DNA of 64,000 nt, from positions 2,480,001 through 2,544,000 of the forward strand of contig NZ_CP095043.1 in NCBI RefSeq assembly GCF_022919175.1, written 5' to 3'. The DNA is from Leucobacter rhizosphaerae. GTDB taxonomy: Bacteria; Actinomycetota; Actinomycetes; Actinomycetales; Microbacteriaceae. Shown one piece after another: positions 33,880-41,753 of this stretch. The first letter of the stretch is position 1; each line of letters begins with the position of its first letter. The translations under genes and the position numbers were made by a program. Under the pieces are notes generated by a model, which worked only from the letters and a program-made list of their open reading frames with translations, made no database searches and had not been told where the DNA came from.

Positions 33880-35060
33880 CCATGCAGACCCCCACCCCTG
33901 CCTCTGCGTCCCCCGCGTCCCCGGCTGGTTCCGGCGCCGGGGGTGCCCGGAGCGGTGCGCGGCCCGTGAGCGGTGCGCAGGGCGCCTGGCTCGTCGCCGA
34001 GCGCGAGATCTCCACGCGGCTGCGCAGCAAGGCGTTCCTCATCTCGACCGGGCTGATCCTGTTCCTGGTGCTCGCGTCGGTGCTGTTCAGCGGGTTCATG
34101 GCGAACTCGGGCGGCTTCGGCGACGACACCAAGGTCGCGGCCGTCGGCACGTCGGCGGAGACCCTTTCGAGTGACGCGCTGAAGGACGCCGGGCTCGACG
34201 TGACGAAGGTCGATGACCGCGCGGCGGCGGAGGAGCTCGTGCGCTCCGGGGAGGTCGACGCGGCGGTGGTGCCGGGCGGCGACACCCCGGTGGATCTCAC
34301 GGTGCTCGCACTCGAGAGCGCGCCGAGCGACCTCGTGCAGCTGCTCTCGGCCGCGCCCACGGTCGAGCTGCTGGAGCCGTCGACGACGAACCCGTTCCTC
34401 GCCTACATCATCGCGATCGGCTTCGGCATCGTGTTCATGATGAGCGCCGTCACCTTCGGAACGACCATCGCCCAGAGTGTGGTCGAGGAGAAGCAGACCC
34501 GCATCGTCGAGATCCTGCTCGCCACGGTCGCCGCCCGCACCATGCTCGCGGGCAAGATCCTCGGCAACAGCATCCTCGCGCTGTCGCAGGTGGTGGCCAT
34601 CGCGGCGCTCGCGTCCGTCGGCATGCTGGCGACGGGGCAGGATCTGCTGCTCGGCGAGCTCGGGACCTCGCTGATCTGGTTCGCGATCCTCTTCGCCTTC
34701 GGGTTCGTGCTGCTCGCCGGTCTGTACGCCGCGCTCGCCGCACTGGTGTCGCGGCAGGAGGACATCGGATCGGTGACCAGCCCGGTCATGATGCTCGTGA
34801 TGCTGCCCTACATCGCTGTGATCATCTTCAACAACAACCCGCAGGCGCTCGCGATCATGAGCTACATCCCGTTCTCGGCGCCCGTGGGCATGCCGATGCG
34901 GATGTACCTCGGCACCGCCGAGTGGTGGGAGCCGCTGATCTCGGTCGGGATCCTGATCGTCTCTATCGCGATCGTGCTCTGGATCGGCTCGCGGATCTAC
35001 AGCAACTCGATCCTGCGGACGGGCACGCGCGTGAAGCTCGCGGACGCGATCCGAGGGTAG
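33876..35060 (+). CDS. ABC exporter permease, NatB-like
   Basis: A 394-residue membrane protein of the ABC2_membrane_3 family. ATG 33876 overlaps the ATPase stop and follows AAGGAGG. After a ~35-residue Pro/Ala/Gly-rich cytoplasmic start come one helix ('FLISTGLILFLVLASVLFSGFM'), a ~140-residue extracellular domain, then five helices beginning 'NPFLAYIIAIGFGIVFMMS'. 'QSVVEEKQTRIVEILLATV' is the conserved cytoplasmic motif. With the upstream ATPase it exports ions or a toxic compound; the neighbouring kinase pair suggests stress-induced expression. Confidence 0.9.
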   Translation: MTMQTPTPASASPASPAGSGAGGARSGARPVSGAQGAWLVAEREISTRLRSKAFLISTGLILFLVLASVLFSGFMANSGGFGDDTKVAAVGTSAETLSSDALKDAGLDVTKVDDRAAAEELVRSGEVDAAVVPGGDTPVDLTVLALESAPSDLVQLLSAAPTVELLEPSTTNPFLAYIIAIGFGIVFMMSAVTFGTTIAQSVVEEKQTRIVEILLATVAARTMLAGKILGNSILALSQVVAIAALASVGMLATGQDLLLGELGTSLIWFAILFAFGFVLLAGLYAALAALVSRQEDIGSVTSPVMMLVMLPYIAVIIFNNNPQALAIMSYIPFSAPVGMPMRMYLGTAEWWEPLISVGILIVSIAIVLWIGSRIYSNSILRTGTRVKLADAIRG

Positions 35061-35085
35061 GGGAGTACCGGCCGCCATCTGTGTT

Positions 35086-35141
35086 GCGGGGTCAGTTTGG
35101 GGGAGTGTCGCACGCTCAACACTCCCCCAAACTGACCCCGC
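35086..35141. repeat. 23-bp perfect inverted repeat, hairpin
   Basis: Two perfectly complementary 23-base arms (35086-35108 and 35119-35141; left arm starts GCGGGGTCAGTTTGG) around a 10-base loop, then GGTGGGGGTGGGG. It lies between the exporter permease and cdd. It can act as a terminator, but the stem is much longer than needed. A similar-sized palindrome, also followed by GGGGGTGGGG, occurs at 55795-55848. Confidence 0.75.
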
Positions 35142-35173
35142 TTCAGGTGGGGGTGGGGCGCTAGCCTGATCCC

Positions 35174-35566
35174 ATGGCATCAGCGATCGATTGGGCGGCA
35201 CTGCGGGAGGCGGCGAGCGGTGCCGCGTCCCTTGCGTACGCCCCGTACTCCGGATACCCCGTCGGCTGCGCGGCGCTGGTCGACGACGGCCGGATCGTGA
35301 CCGGCTGCAACGTCGAGAACGCCAGTTACGGCGTGACGCTCTGCGCCGAGTGCGCGATGATCGGGCAGCTGCATCTGGGCGGCGGCGGCCGCCTCGTGGC
35401 GTTCGACTGCGTCGACGGTGCCGGGCGCACCATTACGCCGTGCGGGCGCTGTCGGCAGCTGCTGTTCGAGGCCGCGGCGCCGGGTCTGGTGCTGAACACG
35501 CCCGCCGGGGTGCGGACCATCGCCGAGATGCTGCCGGACGCGTTCGGGCCGGAGGCGCTGGGGTAG
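35174..35566 (+). CDS. cdd: Cytidine deaminase
   Basis: A 130-residue zinc enzyme converting cytidine and deoxycytidine to uridine and deoxyuridine for pyrimidine salvage. Zinc ligands are Cys57 (in 'TLCAEC'), Cys90 and Cys93 ('TPCGRCR'); Glu59 is the proton shuttle. 'YSGYPVGCAAL' and 'GCNVENASYG' bind the nucleoside. The length is that of the homotetrameric class. TAGCCT lies exactly 6 nt before ATG 35174, so the mRNA is probably leaderless. The following 221 bp hold no gene. Confidence 0.95.
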   Translation: MASAIDWAALREAASGAASLAYAPYSGYPVGCAALVDDGRIVTGCNVENASYGVTLCAECAMIGQLHLGGGGRLVAFDCVDGAGRTITPCGRCRQLLFEAAAPGLVLNTPAGVRTIAEMLPDAFGPEALG

Positions 35567-35787
35567 AGGCGCCGGGGCTGGGGGCGCCGGGGTCGCGGGT
35601 GCCCTGCGCGGCTCGGGGTCCGGATCCGGGGCCAATCATGCACCGATTTCGACCCAGACGCGTGCAAGAGTGGCCCGCGAACGCGATCGCGCCCGATGCG
35701 TGCGGACCTGATGGGCACACGGATAGGTTGGTGGTGACCCTTCTGTGATCTGCGAATCATCGATCCCGAACGAAACGAGGCCGCACC

Positions 35788-36108
35788 ATGATTCTTGCAT
35801 TTTCCGTCGCGCCGTCTGGAACCGGAAGAGAAGACGGCTCGGTGCACGACGCGGTCGCCGCGGCGGTCCGGGTCGTGCGCGAGTCGGGGCTGCCCAACCG
35901 GACCTCGTCGATGTTCACCGAGATCGAGGGGGAGTGGGACGAGGTCTTCGACGTGGTGAAGCGCGCGACCGAGGCCGTGGCGCCGTTCGGATCGCGGGTC
36001 TCGCTCGTCATGAAGGCCGACATTCGGCCGGGGTTCACGGGTGAGCTCGATGCGAAGCTGGATCGGCTGGAGGCGGCGCTGGAGGATCCCAGCGAGGACA
36101 TGGGGTAG
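35788..36108 (+). CDS. Thiamine-binding protein (MTH1187/YkoF-like)
   Basis: A 106-residue PF01910 protein ('MILAFSVAPSGTG', 'SGLPNRTSSMFTEIEGEWDEVFDVVKRATEAV', 'SLVMKADIRPG'), a ferredoxin-like fold that forms tetramers and binds thiamine or its pyrimidine part. It ends 'GELDAKLDRLEAALEDPSEDMG'. A near-copy of this last stretch, cut off from any gene body, occurs at 40722-40824. No TPP riboswitch is seen upstream. It is followed by a hairpin and a convergent XRE gene. Confidence 0.88.
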   Translation: MILAFSVAPSGTGREDGSVHDAVAAAVRVVRESGLPNRTSSMFTEIEGEWDEVFDVVKRATEAVAPFGSRVSLVMKADIRPGFTGELDAKLDRLEAALEDPSEDMG

Positions 36109-36128
36109 CCCACCACAGGATCGGTTTC

Positions 36129-36150
36129 CGAAAGCGTGCTGCGGCTTTCG
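36129..36150. terminator. Bidirectional hairpin terminator
   Basis: CGAAAGC and GCTTTCG form a 7-bp stem with an 8-base loop between the convergent thiamine-binding and XRE genes, which are 46 bp apart. Confidence 0.6.
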
Positions 36151-36154
36151 TCTC

Positions 36155-37039
36155 CTACGACCGGAGTTGCGTGTTGCGTTCACCGCTGATGGCGCCAGTC
36201 GAGGAGAGGCTGCCGAGGAGTCGGAGACGTTCCTCGGAATGACTGCCGATTTCTGCGGTGAATCCAAATAGCGTCCAACCCGGATCGTCGGGTAGGTGCA
36301 TGCCTTCGTAGGTGAGATCGAGATCGCCGACGAGCGGATGGTTGATTCGCTTCACACCCGTGCGATGGAAACGTACATTGTGCGATGCCCAACGTCGGTT
36401 GAACTCGTCGCTCCGGGTGACGAGTTCTCCGATAAGGTCACTCAGCGCCTTGTCGCGAGGATTGCGTCCTGCCGCGAGGCGGAGTGTCGCAACGATGTCG
36501 TCGGCGCCGATCTCCCAATCCCGATAGTAGTTCCGGGCCGCGGGGCTCAGGAACGCGAAGAGTGCGTTGTTCCCGCCCTGGCTCGCTGGATCTTCCATGA
36601 TGGGGGCGTAGACGGCACGGCCGAGCGCATTTCCCGCGATGAAGTCGCCGCGCTCGTTCCGAATCCAGGCAGCTGACTCGGTCATCGAGTCGAGAAAACG
36701 CTGCAGACTGGGGCGCAACGAATGCCCCGCGTGCGTCTTGCGGGTCCGGGCCGGCACGGGATGCGCGGCGCGGGCGAGGTCGTGCAGGTGATCGACTTCT
36801 GCTTCGTCGAGCCGCAGCACGACCGCGATTGCGCCGAGCACTTCATCGGAGACTCCGGCAAGGTTGCCGCGCTCGAGTCGCGCGTAGTAGTCGACACTCA
36901 CTCCGGCGAGGAATGCGACTTCTTCACGCCGCAGGCCCGGCACTCGACGGTTACCCCCGCCGATGATGCCCACGTCTTGCGGGGTGATGCGATCTCGGCG
37001 CGTGCGAAGAAAATCGCGTACCTCGGCCTGACAGTCCAT
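36155..37039 (-). CDS. XRE family regulator with MmyB-like ligand domain
   Basis: A 294-residue regulator. ATG 37039 is chosen because the HTH 'RRDRITPQDVG...RVPGLRREEVAFLAGVSVDYYARLERGNL' follows directly, and TACAGT lies 7 nt upstream (leaderless). The C-terminal two thirds are the MmyB/PAS-like domain ('FLDSMTESAAWIRNERGDFIAGNALGRAVY', 'DLTYEGMHLPDDPGWTLFGFTAE'), which may bind fatty acids or similar ligands. Genes of this type are very often divergent from the oxidoreductase they control; here that is an aldo/keto reductase 488 bp away. Confidence 0.9.
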   Translation of the reverse strand: MDCQAEVRDFLRTRRDRITPQDVGIIGGGNRRVPGLRREEVAFLAGVSVDYYARLERGNLAGVSDEVLGAIAVVLRLDEAEVDHLHDLARAAHPVPARTRKTHAGHSLRPSLQRFLDSMTESAAWIRNERGDFIAGNALGRAVYAPIMEDPASQGGNNALFAFLSPAARNYYRDWEIGADDIVATLRLAAGRNPRDKALSDLIGELVTRSDEFNRRWASHNVRFHRTGVKRINHPLVGDLDLTYEGMHLPDDPGWTLFGFTAEIGSHSEERLRLLGSLSSTGAISGERNTQLRS

Positions 37040-37527
37040 GAGGAACACTGTAAGCCGGGTGCCGCCTCGGCGGGAGGACCTGGCAGTACACGGAACAACG
37101 CACCCTTCTCCGCCATGCGCAATACGGGTTCCATCGTTCTCGTGACCACCACGCGATCCACTGCAATCATCACTGAGCCGGAGACGCACTCGCGGGCGGT
37201 GCTCGCCGACTTCCCGCCCGGTCGGCAGGGCGTCGACGGGCGGACGTCGCTGCAGCCCGGATCGGCGTCCATCTCCGTGACGGTGCTGCAATTCGTATTG
37301 TCCCTGCGTATGCCGCGTCTCACTCGACGTTGCTGGAGCGGAGGCGCGATACTCACCCCCGCAGCACGGCGAACAGTCACCCCCGCGGGACACGTCGTCA
37401 TTGCGTATCGTGGCGGGAACCACCACGATCGCTGTATCGCGTGCGCGTGCCCCCGCTCTCATAGGGCCCGCGGATAGAGCCCCTCCGCGTATCGCATCCT
37501 CCATACCCACCCCGAAAGGAACGCGTC
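37040..37527. promoter_or_regulatory. Divergent control region, XRE / aldo-keto reductase
   Basis: 488 bp without a convincing gene. ATCGTGG-N9-CCACGAT (37407-37429) is a perfect dyad about 100 bp before the reductase and is the best operator candidate. GAAAGGA before 37528 is the reductase ribosome-binding site. Confidence 0.45.
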
Positions 37528-38379
37528 ATGCAGACCGTTACACTCAACAACGGCATCGAAATGCCGATCCTCGGATTTGGTGTCTACCAGGTCGGACCCG
37601 AAGAAACCGAAGCAGCCGTCACCGCTGCAATCGCAGCCGGGTACCGCCTCATTGACACCGCGGCCGCCTACGGCAACGAAGCCGCCGTTGGCGCAGCGAT
37701 CGCACAGTCCGGCGTTCCCCGTGATGAACTCTTCATCACCACAAAACTGTGGGTGCAGGATGCCCCCGCCGAAGAGAACACGGCGAGAGCGTGTGATGCC
37801 TCGCTTCGTGCACTCGGTCTCGATTACGTCGATCTGTTCCTGATCCACCAGCCGTTCGGCGACTATTACGGACAGTGGCGCGCGATGGAGAAGATCAACC
37901 GAGCGGGCGGCGCGCGCGCTATCGGTGTCTCGAACTTCACTTCCGACCGCCTGATCGACCTGATTCTCAACAATGAGATCACACCGGCCGTCAATCAGAT
38001 CGAGACCAACCCGTTCCACCAGCGCGACGAAGAGCAGGGTGTGTGTGTCGCCGAGGGTGTGCAGATGGAATCCTGGGGTCCGTTTGCAGAGGGCAAGAAC
38101 GGACTCTTCACCAATGATCTGCTTGCAGGGATCGGCGAGAAGCACCGCAAATCGGTCGCCCAGGTGGTCCTGCGCTGGATGATCCAGCGCAACGTCGTGG
38201 TGATTCCGAAATCCGTCAACCCCGGGCGGATGGCGCAGAACCTCGACGTGTTCGATTTCGAACTCAGCGCCGGTGACATGGAGCAGATCAGCACACTCGA
38301 CGAGGGGAAATCGCAGTTCTTCGACCATCAGGACCCGGAGATGGTGCGCTGGCTCGCATCGCGGCGCCTGGGGAACTGA
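37528..38379 (+). CDS. Aldo/keto reductase (AKR5-like)
   Basis: A 283-residue NADPH-dependent (alpha/beta)8 reductase. The catalytic tetrad is Asp43, Tyr48 ('DTAAAYGNE'), Lys73 ('TTKLW') and His107 ('LIHQPF'). '[16 protein letters not shown]', '[10 protein letters not shown]' and '[21 protein letters not shown]' are the family's cofactor and substrate elements, closest in style to 2,5-diketogluconate or xenobiotic aldehyde reductases. Probably induced through the divergent XRE regulator. It ends 249 bp before the convergent LysE gene. Confidence 0.93.
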   Translation: MQTVTLNNGIEMPILGFGVYQVGPEETEAAVTAAIAAGYRLIDTAAAYGNEAAVGAAIAQSGVPRDELFITTKLWVQDAPAEENTARACDASLRALGLDYVDLFLIHQPFGDYYGQWRAMEKINRAGGARAIGVSNFTSDRLIDLILNNEITPAVNQIETNPFHQRDEEQGVCVAEGVQMESWGPFAEGKNGLFTNDLLAGIGEKHRKSVAQVVLRWMIQRNVVVIPKSVNPGRMAQNLDVFDFELSAGDMEQISTLDEGKSQFFDHQDPEMVRWLASRRLGN

Positions 38380-38628
38380 TGCACAACGCAGGAGTCCGCC
38401 CCTCGCTGCGGTGCTCAGTGCGGTGACGATGTCGTCAGTGGGCGCGTGCGTGCCGCCTCGAAGGGACATGCGCGCTCACTCACGCTTCAATGATCGATAC
38501 TCGTCGAGATCCAAGGTGGGATACGTGCGGCGTCGTCTTCGACGCCAACTGTGGGACCTTCATGCACTGCTGCCGCTCCGACGGCGAGCATTCTGCCCCA
38601 CCGAGGGTCATGGTCCCACTCGACATCG
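38380..38628. other. Convergent intergenic region, nothing clear
   Basis: 249 bp between the aldo/keto reductase and the LysE gene. A short plus-strand stretch reads 'GVVFDANCGTFMHCC' and may be a gene remnant, but I cannot match it. No strong hairpin seen. Confidence 0.3.
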
Positions 38629-39258
38629 TCAGGCGGTCATGGCGATGATCCTTTCGATGATGAGTGCGAGGCCGAGGCAAATCATGACAATGCCGGAGGC
38701 GGCACCGACGATCTTGGCGGCCCGGGGGAGACGAGTCAGCACGACTGCGGCCCCGTAGCCGACTGCGAAGTACACGATCGCGCAGTTGAGGACGTGCAGG
38801 ATGCCGAGCATGACGATCTGCATCCCGACCGGCCACGAGGCATCGGCGTCGGTGAATTGTGGGAGCAGGGCGAGGAACAGGAGGAAGACCTTGGGGTTGA
38901 GCAGGCTGATCCCGATGCCCTTGGCGAGCAACCGCGCTTGCCCGGACGGAGCGCTCTGCGCGTCCACGTCTGGCGCGGGGGGATTCCTCAGGGCAGAGAT
39001 GCCGAGCCACATCAGATAGGCCGCGCCGACTGAGGTCAGGATGGTCATCGCGACTTCTGAGGTGGCGAGCAGCGCCGCAACCCCCGCGGCGACGATGATC
39101 GTGGCCGCCAGGTGCCCGACAAGCATCCCAGAGACCGCGGGCATCACTCCCGCCCGGTGTCGAAGCCCCGTCGCAATCGCGTACGCCCAGTCCACCCCGG
39201 GGGTGAGGACGAACAGCATCGACACCCCCCAGAACGCCACCATCAATCCGATATCCAT
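38629..39258 (-). CDS. LysE/RhtB family amino acid exporter
   Basis: A 209-residue membrane protein with about six helices; ATG 39258 has GGGAGG upstream. 'FVLTPGVDWAYAIATGL' is the family's conserved first loop, and 'LLAKGIGISLLNPKVFLLFLALLPQFT' the central motif with the key Asn-Pro-Lys. It exports an amino acid such as lysine, homoserine or threonine. The divergent Lrp-type gene 111 bp away is the standard partner (as LysG with LysE) that turns on export when the amino acid accumulates. Confidence 0.92.
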   Translation of the reverse strand: MDIGLMVAFWGVSMLFVLTPGVDWAYAIATGLRHRAGVMPAVSGMLVGHLAATIIVAAGVAALLATSEVAMTILTSVGAAYLMWLGISALRNPPAPDVDAQSAPSGQARLLAKGIGISLLNPKVFLLFLALLPQFTDADASWPVGMQIVMLGILHVLNCAIVYFAVGYGAAVVLTRLPRAAKIVGAASGIVMICLGLALIIERIIAMTA

Positions 39259-39333
39259 CAGCCATTTCCTCCCAGCATTTCCACCGACGGGAGAAGATTA
39301 TGCGAGTTCACGTGCAAAGGGTTCCGATACATG

Positions 39334-39362
39334 TTGCATATGTCGTCACTTTGGTGAAGAAT
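39334..39362 (+). promoter_or_regulatory. Promoter of the Lrp gene
   Basis: TTGCAT, 17-nt spacer and AAGAAT lie just before ATG 39370, with only 7 nt between box and start, so the transcript is likely leaderless. An ACAT-N7-ATGT dyad overlaps the -35. Confidence 0.45.
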
Positions 39363-39369
39363 ATCGACT

Positions 39370-39819
39370 ATGGATGCGATTGACCGGGAGATTCTCTCTG
39401 TGCTCCAGGGGGACGGGCGGGCGACGATGACCGAGGTGGCTCAGCGGGTCGGGCTGAGCCTGTCGGCCTGCCACCGGCGCTTCCGTGACCTGGAGAACGC
39501 CGGCGTGATCCGCGGGTTCAGCGTCGACCTCGATCTCGATCTGCTCGGGATCCCATTCGAGGCGCTCGTGTTCGTGAACATGCAAGCCGGTGACGGCACC
39601 TCGGTTGCAGCGTTCGAAGAGGCCGTCGCGCAGATCCCGAGTATCGTCCAGGCCCATCGGCTTTTTGGGGAGCCCGATTACCAGCTCTACGTTGCCGCGC
39701 GCTCAAAGCAGCACTACCAGGAGCTCTACGATCAGCAGCTCTCACAGCTGCCGGGAGTGCAACGGCTGACCTCGACGCTGGTGATGAAGACCGTTGTCGC
39801 TCACCACGCACCTATATGA
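39370..39819 (+). CDS. Lrp/AsnC family transcriptional regulator
   Basis: A 149-residue regulator: HTH 'MDAIDREILSVLQGDGRATMTEVAQRVGLSLSACHRRFRDLENAG', then the RAM effector domain ('QAHRLFGEPDYQLYVAARSKQHYQELYDQQLSQLPGV'). Divergent from the LysE-type exporter, whose expression it most likely controls in response to the exported amino acid. It is distinct from the Lrp protein at 10939-11379, with which it shares only family-level similarity. Confidence 0.92.
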   Translation: MDAIDREILSVLQGDGRATMTEVAQRVGLSLSACHRRFRDLENAGVIRGFSVDLDLDLLGIPFEALVFVNMQAGDGTSVAAFEEAVAQIPSIVQAHRLFGEPDYQLYVAARSKQHYQELYDQQLSQLPGVQRLTSTLVMKTVVAHHAPI

Positions 39820-39978
39820 CCCGGACTCGAGTGAAGAACAAACGTGACAGTTGGAGCCTGATTCAGCGCACATCGATCTGCTGACTGAGAGAGTATGTCC
39901 ACGTCACCGGAGCTGCGTGCTCGTCGCTGCCGAACGGCAGACTTTCATCCGCGTCGACACCCCGGAGGAGGCACCCTC

Positions 39979-40686
39979 ATGATGGAATCACATGAACTGC
40001 AACGCCTGTACCTCGACCTGACCACTCCGCATGTCGTCGACGCGATCATGCGTCTCGGCCTCCCGGTGAGGCAGGCGCCCGCGTCCGTGACGGCGCTCTG
40101 GGAGGACACGCACCTCGTCGGGCGCGTACTCCCGGCCCGGCACACGGGGAGCGTCGACGTGTTCCTCGAAGCGATCGAACACTCCGAGCCGGGTGACGTG
40201 CTCGTCGTCGACAATGGCGGCCGTGACGACGAAGCCTGCGTCGGGGACCTCGTGACGTTGGAAGCAGCCCAGGCCGGATTGGCAGGGATCATCATCTGGG
40301 GCCTGCACCGCGATTCCCGCGAGCTGCGCGCTATACGTCTACCCGTGTACAGCCAGGGCGCGCTCCCCGCAGGTCCGCGCCGGCTCGACCCGCAACCCGC
40401 CGACGCGATCACGGTGGCTCGAGTCGGGCAGCACACGGCCACTCAAGAGGATGTTGTGTTCGGGGACGACGACGGCGTCCTGTTCCTGCCCCTCGAACAC
40501 GCGGCCGACATTGCCGCGACCGCAGCCGCAATCCGCGATACTGAACGCCGCCAAGCAGCACTCATGCGCACGGGCCGGAGCCTTCGCGAACAGGCCCGGT
40601 TCTCCGACTTCCTGACCGCCCGCGAAGTCGACGGCATCACCTTCCGCGAGCACCTGCGTGCCATCGGCGGTGAGATCGAGGAATAG
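39979..40686 (+). CDS. RraA-like protein (HMG/CHA aldolase family)
   Basis: A 235-residue RraA-fold protein. ATG 39979 has GGAGGAG 8 nt upstream. 'LVGRVLPARHTGSVDVFLEAIEHSEPGDVLVVDNGGRDDEACVGDLVTLEAAQAGLAGIIIWGLHRDSREL' carries the G-D-x-x-x..R-D pocket of class II HMG/CHA aldolases, and 'VVFGDDDGVLFLP' the family end motif. Members split 4-hydroxy-4-methyl-2-oxoglutarate or similar oxoacids in protocatechuate/gallate routes, or bind RNase E. RNase-inhibitor function is unlikely given the aldolase-type residues. No pathway genes sit beside it. Confidence 0.82.
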   Translation: MMESHELQRLYLDLTTPHVVDAIMRLGLPVRQAPASVTALWEDTHLVGRVLPARHTGSVDVFLEAIEHSEPGDVLVVDNGGRDDEACVGDLVTLEAAQAGLAGIIIWGLHRDSRELRAIRLPVYSQGALPAGPRRLDPQPADAITVARVGQHTATQEDVVFGDDDGVLFLPLEHAADIAATAAAIRDTERRQAALMRTGRSLREQARFSDFLTAREVDGITFREHLRAIGGEIEE

Positions 40687-40721
40687 CCCTCGGCCTTTCC
40701 AGTGCGGCGGAGCAGGCGTCG

Positions 40722-40824
40722 TGTTCTGTGTTCTGGAGATTCGGGCGAGCTCGATGCGGAGCTCGATGCGGAGCTGGAACGGCTGGAGGCGGCGCTCGAG
40801 GAGCTCAGCGAGGACAAGGGGTAG
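40722..40824 (+). pseudogene. 3' remnant of a thiamine-binding protein gene
   Basis: About 100 bp read 'GELDAELDAELERLEAALEELSEDKG' then TAG, closely matching the C terminus of the intact protein at 35788-36108 ('GELDAKLDRLEAALEDPSEDMG'). Upstream, 'GAGATTCGGGC' matches the intact gene's GACATTCGG and GGGTGAGC with about 15 bases missing between. The upstream reading frame does not continue as the protein. A GAGCTCGATGCG unit is duplicated in tandem. It looks like a decayed duplicate. Confidence 0.6.
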
Positions 40825-40933
40825 GGCCGCGGCAGGGGAACCCTGAAGCGTATCGAATCCTCCTACAGCGTGGATGGTCCGCCGACTGAGAGCTGTATGA
40901 CCACGCATGTCGCGAAGTCACCGAGTCCTGCAA

Positions 40934-41605
40934 CTATGCCTGCGGTGGCCCGCCAGCGTGAACGCCATCTGGAGGGTGTATCTCCGAGTCGGGAGCGAGA
41001 TCCCCAGCCAGCCATGTCGGGAGGAGCGGCAGGATGGCGGAAGTGAATTCCCGCTTGTCACGCCCGGCTGGTTGCGCCAACCAGCCCAGCATTGCGTGCA
41101 GGATGCCTCCGGCGATGAAGTCGCTGATCGTCCTGAGCGTATTCGATGGCAGATCCGGCTGTTCGTCGCGGATGACGTTGTCGAGGTTGCTCGCCACCTG
41201 TGCGCTCAGGTGTTCGTGCAGCCGCTCCTCGGCCGACGTCGAAGGCCGGCCCAAGAGGAAGTCGCGTTTGCTCTCCAAGGCCTCCAGGAGTTCTGTCACC
41301 GCTTGGATGGTCAGCGCGGAGCGGGGGCTGGATGAGCCTCTCCTGCGTTCCCTGTCTCGTCTGCTGATCTCGTCGATGATCCCGTCCATGACGAAGACGA
41401 ACACGTCGTCCACAGCGGAGAAGTGAACGTAGAACGTGCTTCGACCGATGCCCGCCTGATCGCAGAGTCCCGCGACCGAGGGGAACGTGCCTTGCTCGAG
41501 CAGTTCCTCGAGCGCCTCGACGATCTTCTGTCTCGTGGCGGCGGCGCGGGGGTCCAGCGTGACGGCTCGCTCGAGTCGACGCGTTGCTTGCTTCGAATCC
41601 GTCAT
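40934..41605 (-). CDS. TetR family transcriptional regulator
   Basis: A 223-residue regulator with an N-terminal HTH ('RQKIVEALEELLEQGTFPSVAGLCDQAGIGRSTFYVHFSAVDDVF') and an all-helical ligand domain. CATGAT lies 6 nt before ATG 41605, so it may be leaderless. A perfect 7-bp-arm dyad (41629-41650) lies in the divergent region shared with the alcohol dehydrogenase gene, which is the expected target. The ligand, perhaps an alcohol or aldehyde, is unknown. Confidence 0.9.
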   Translation of the reverse strand: MTDSKQATRRLERAVTLDPRAAATRQKIVEALEELLEQGTFPSVAGLCDQAGIGRSTFYVHFSAVDDVFVFVMDGIIDEISRRDRERRRGSSSPRSALTIQAVTELLEALESKRDFLLGRPSTSAEERLHEHLSAQVASNLDNVIRDEQPDLPSNTLRTISDFIAGGILHAMLGWLAQPAGRDKREFTSAILPLLPTWLAGDLAPDSEIHPPDGVHAGGPPQA

Positions 41606-41628
41606 GACTCAATCATGCCCTGAAAGAC

Positions 41629-41650
41629 TTCATAGCCATCTGTCTATGAA
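41629..41650. promoter_or_regulatory. TetR-type operator
   Basis: TTCATAG-N8-CTATGAA, a perfect inverted repeat between the divergent TetR and alcohol dehydrogenase genes. Confidence 0.65.
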
Positions 41651-41753
41651 CGGGAGTAGCCTCGTAGGTGCGCGCAACGCTGCCGGTCGTCGATCCCTCG
41701 GCTTGCGGCAGTCGCGTATGAATTCATCAACACCATCGTGTGAAGGAGCAGCA

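Noticed and set aside
35690..35787. TPP-riboswitch-like string (ACCTGATGGGCAC...GGATAGG) before the thiamine-binding gene
   Set aside because: Lacks the conserved CTGAGA element and the pairing of the TPP fold; resemblance is partial and probably chance.
40339..40908. Minus-strand frame of 189 codons opposite the RraA gene and the thiamine-binding remnant
   Set aside because: Antisense of an intact gene plus a remnant; no independent evidence.
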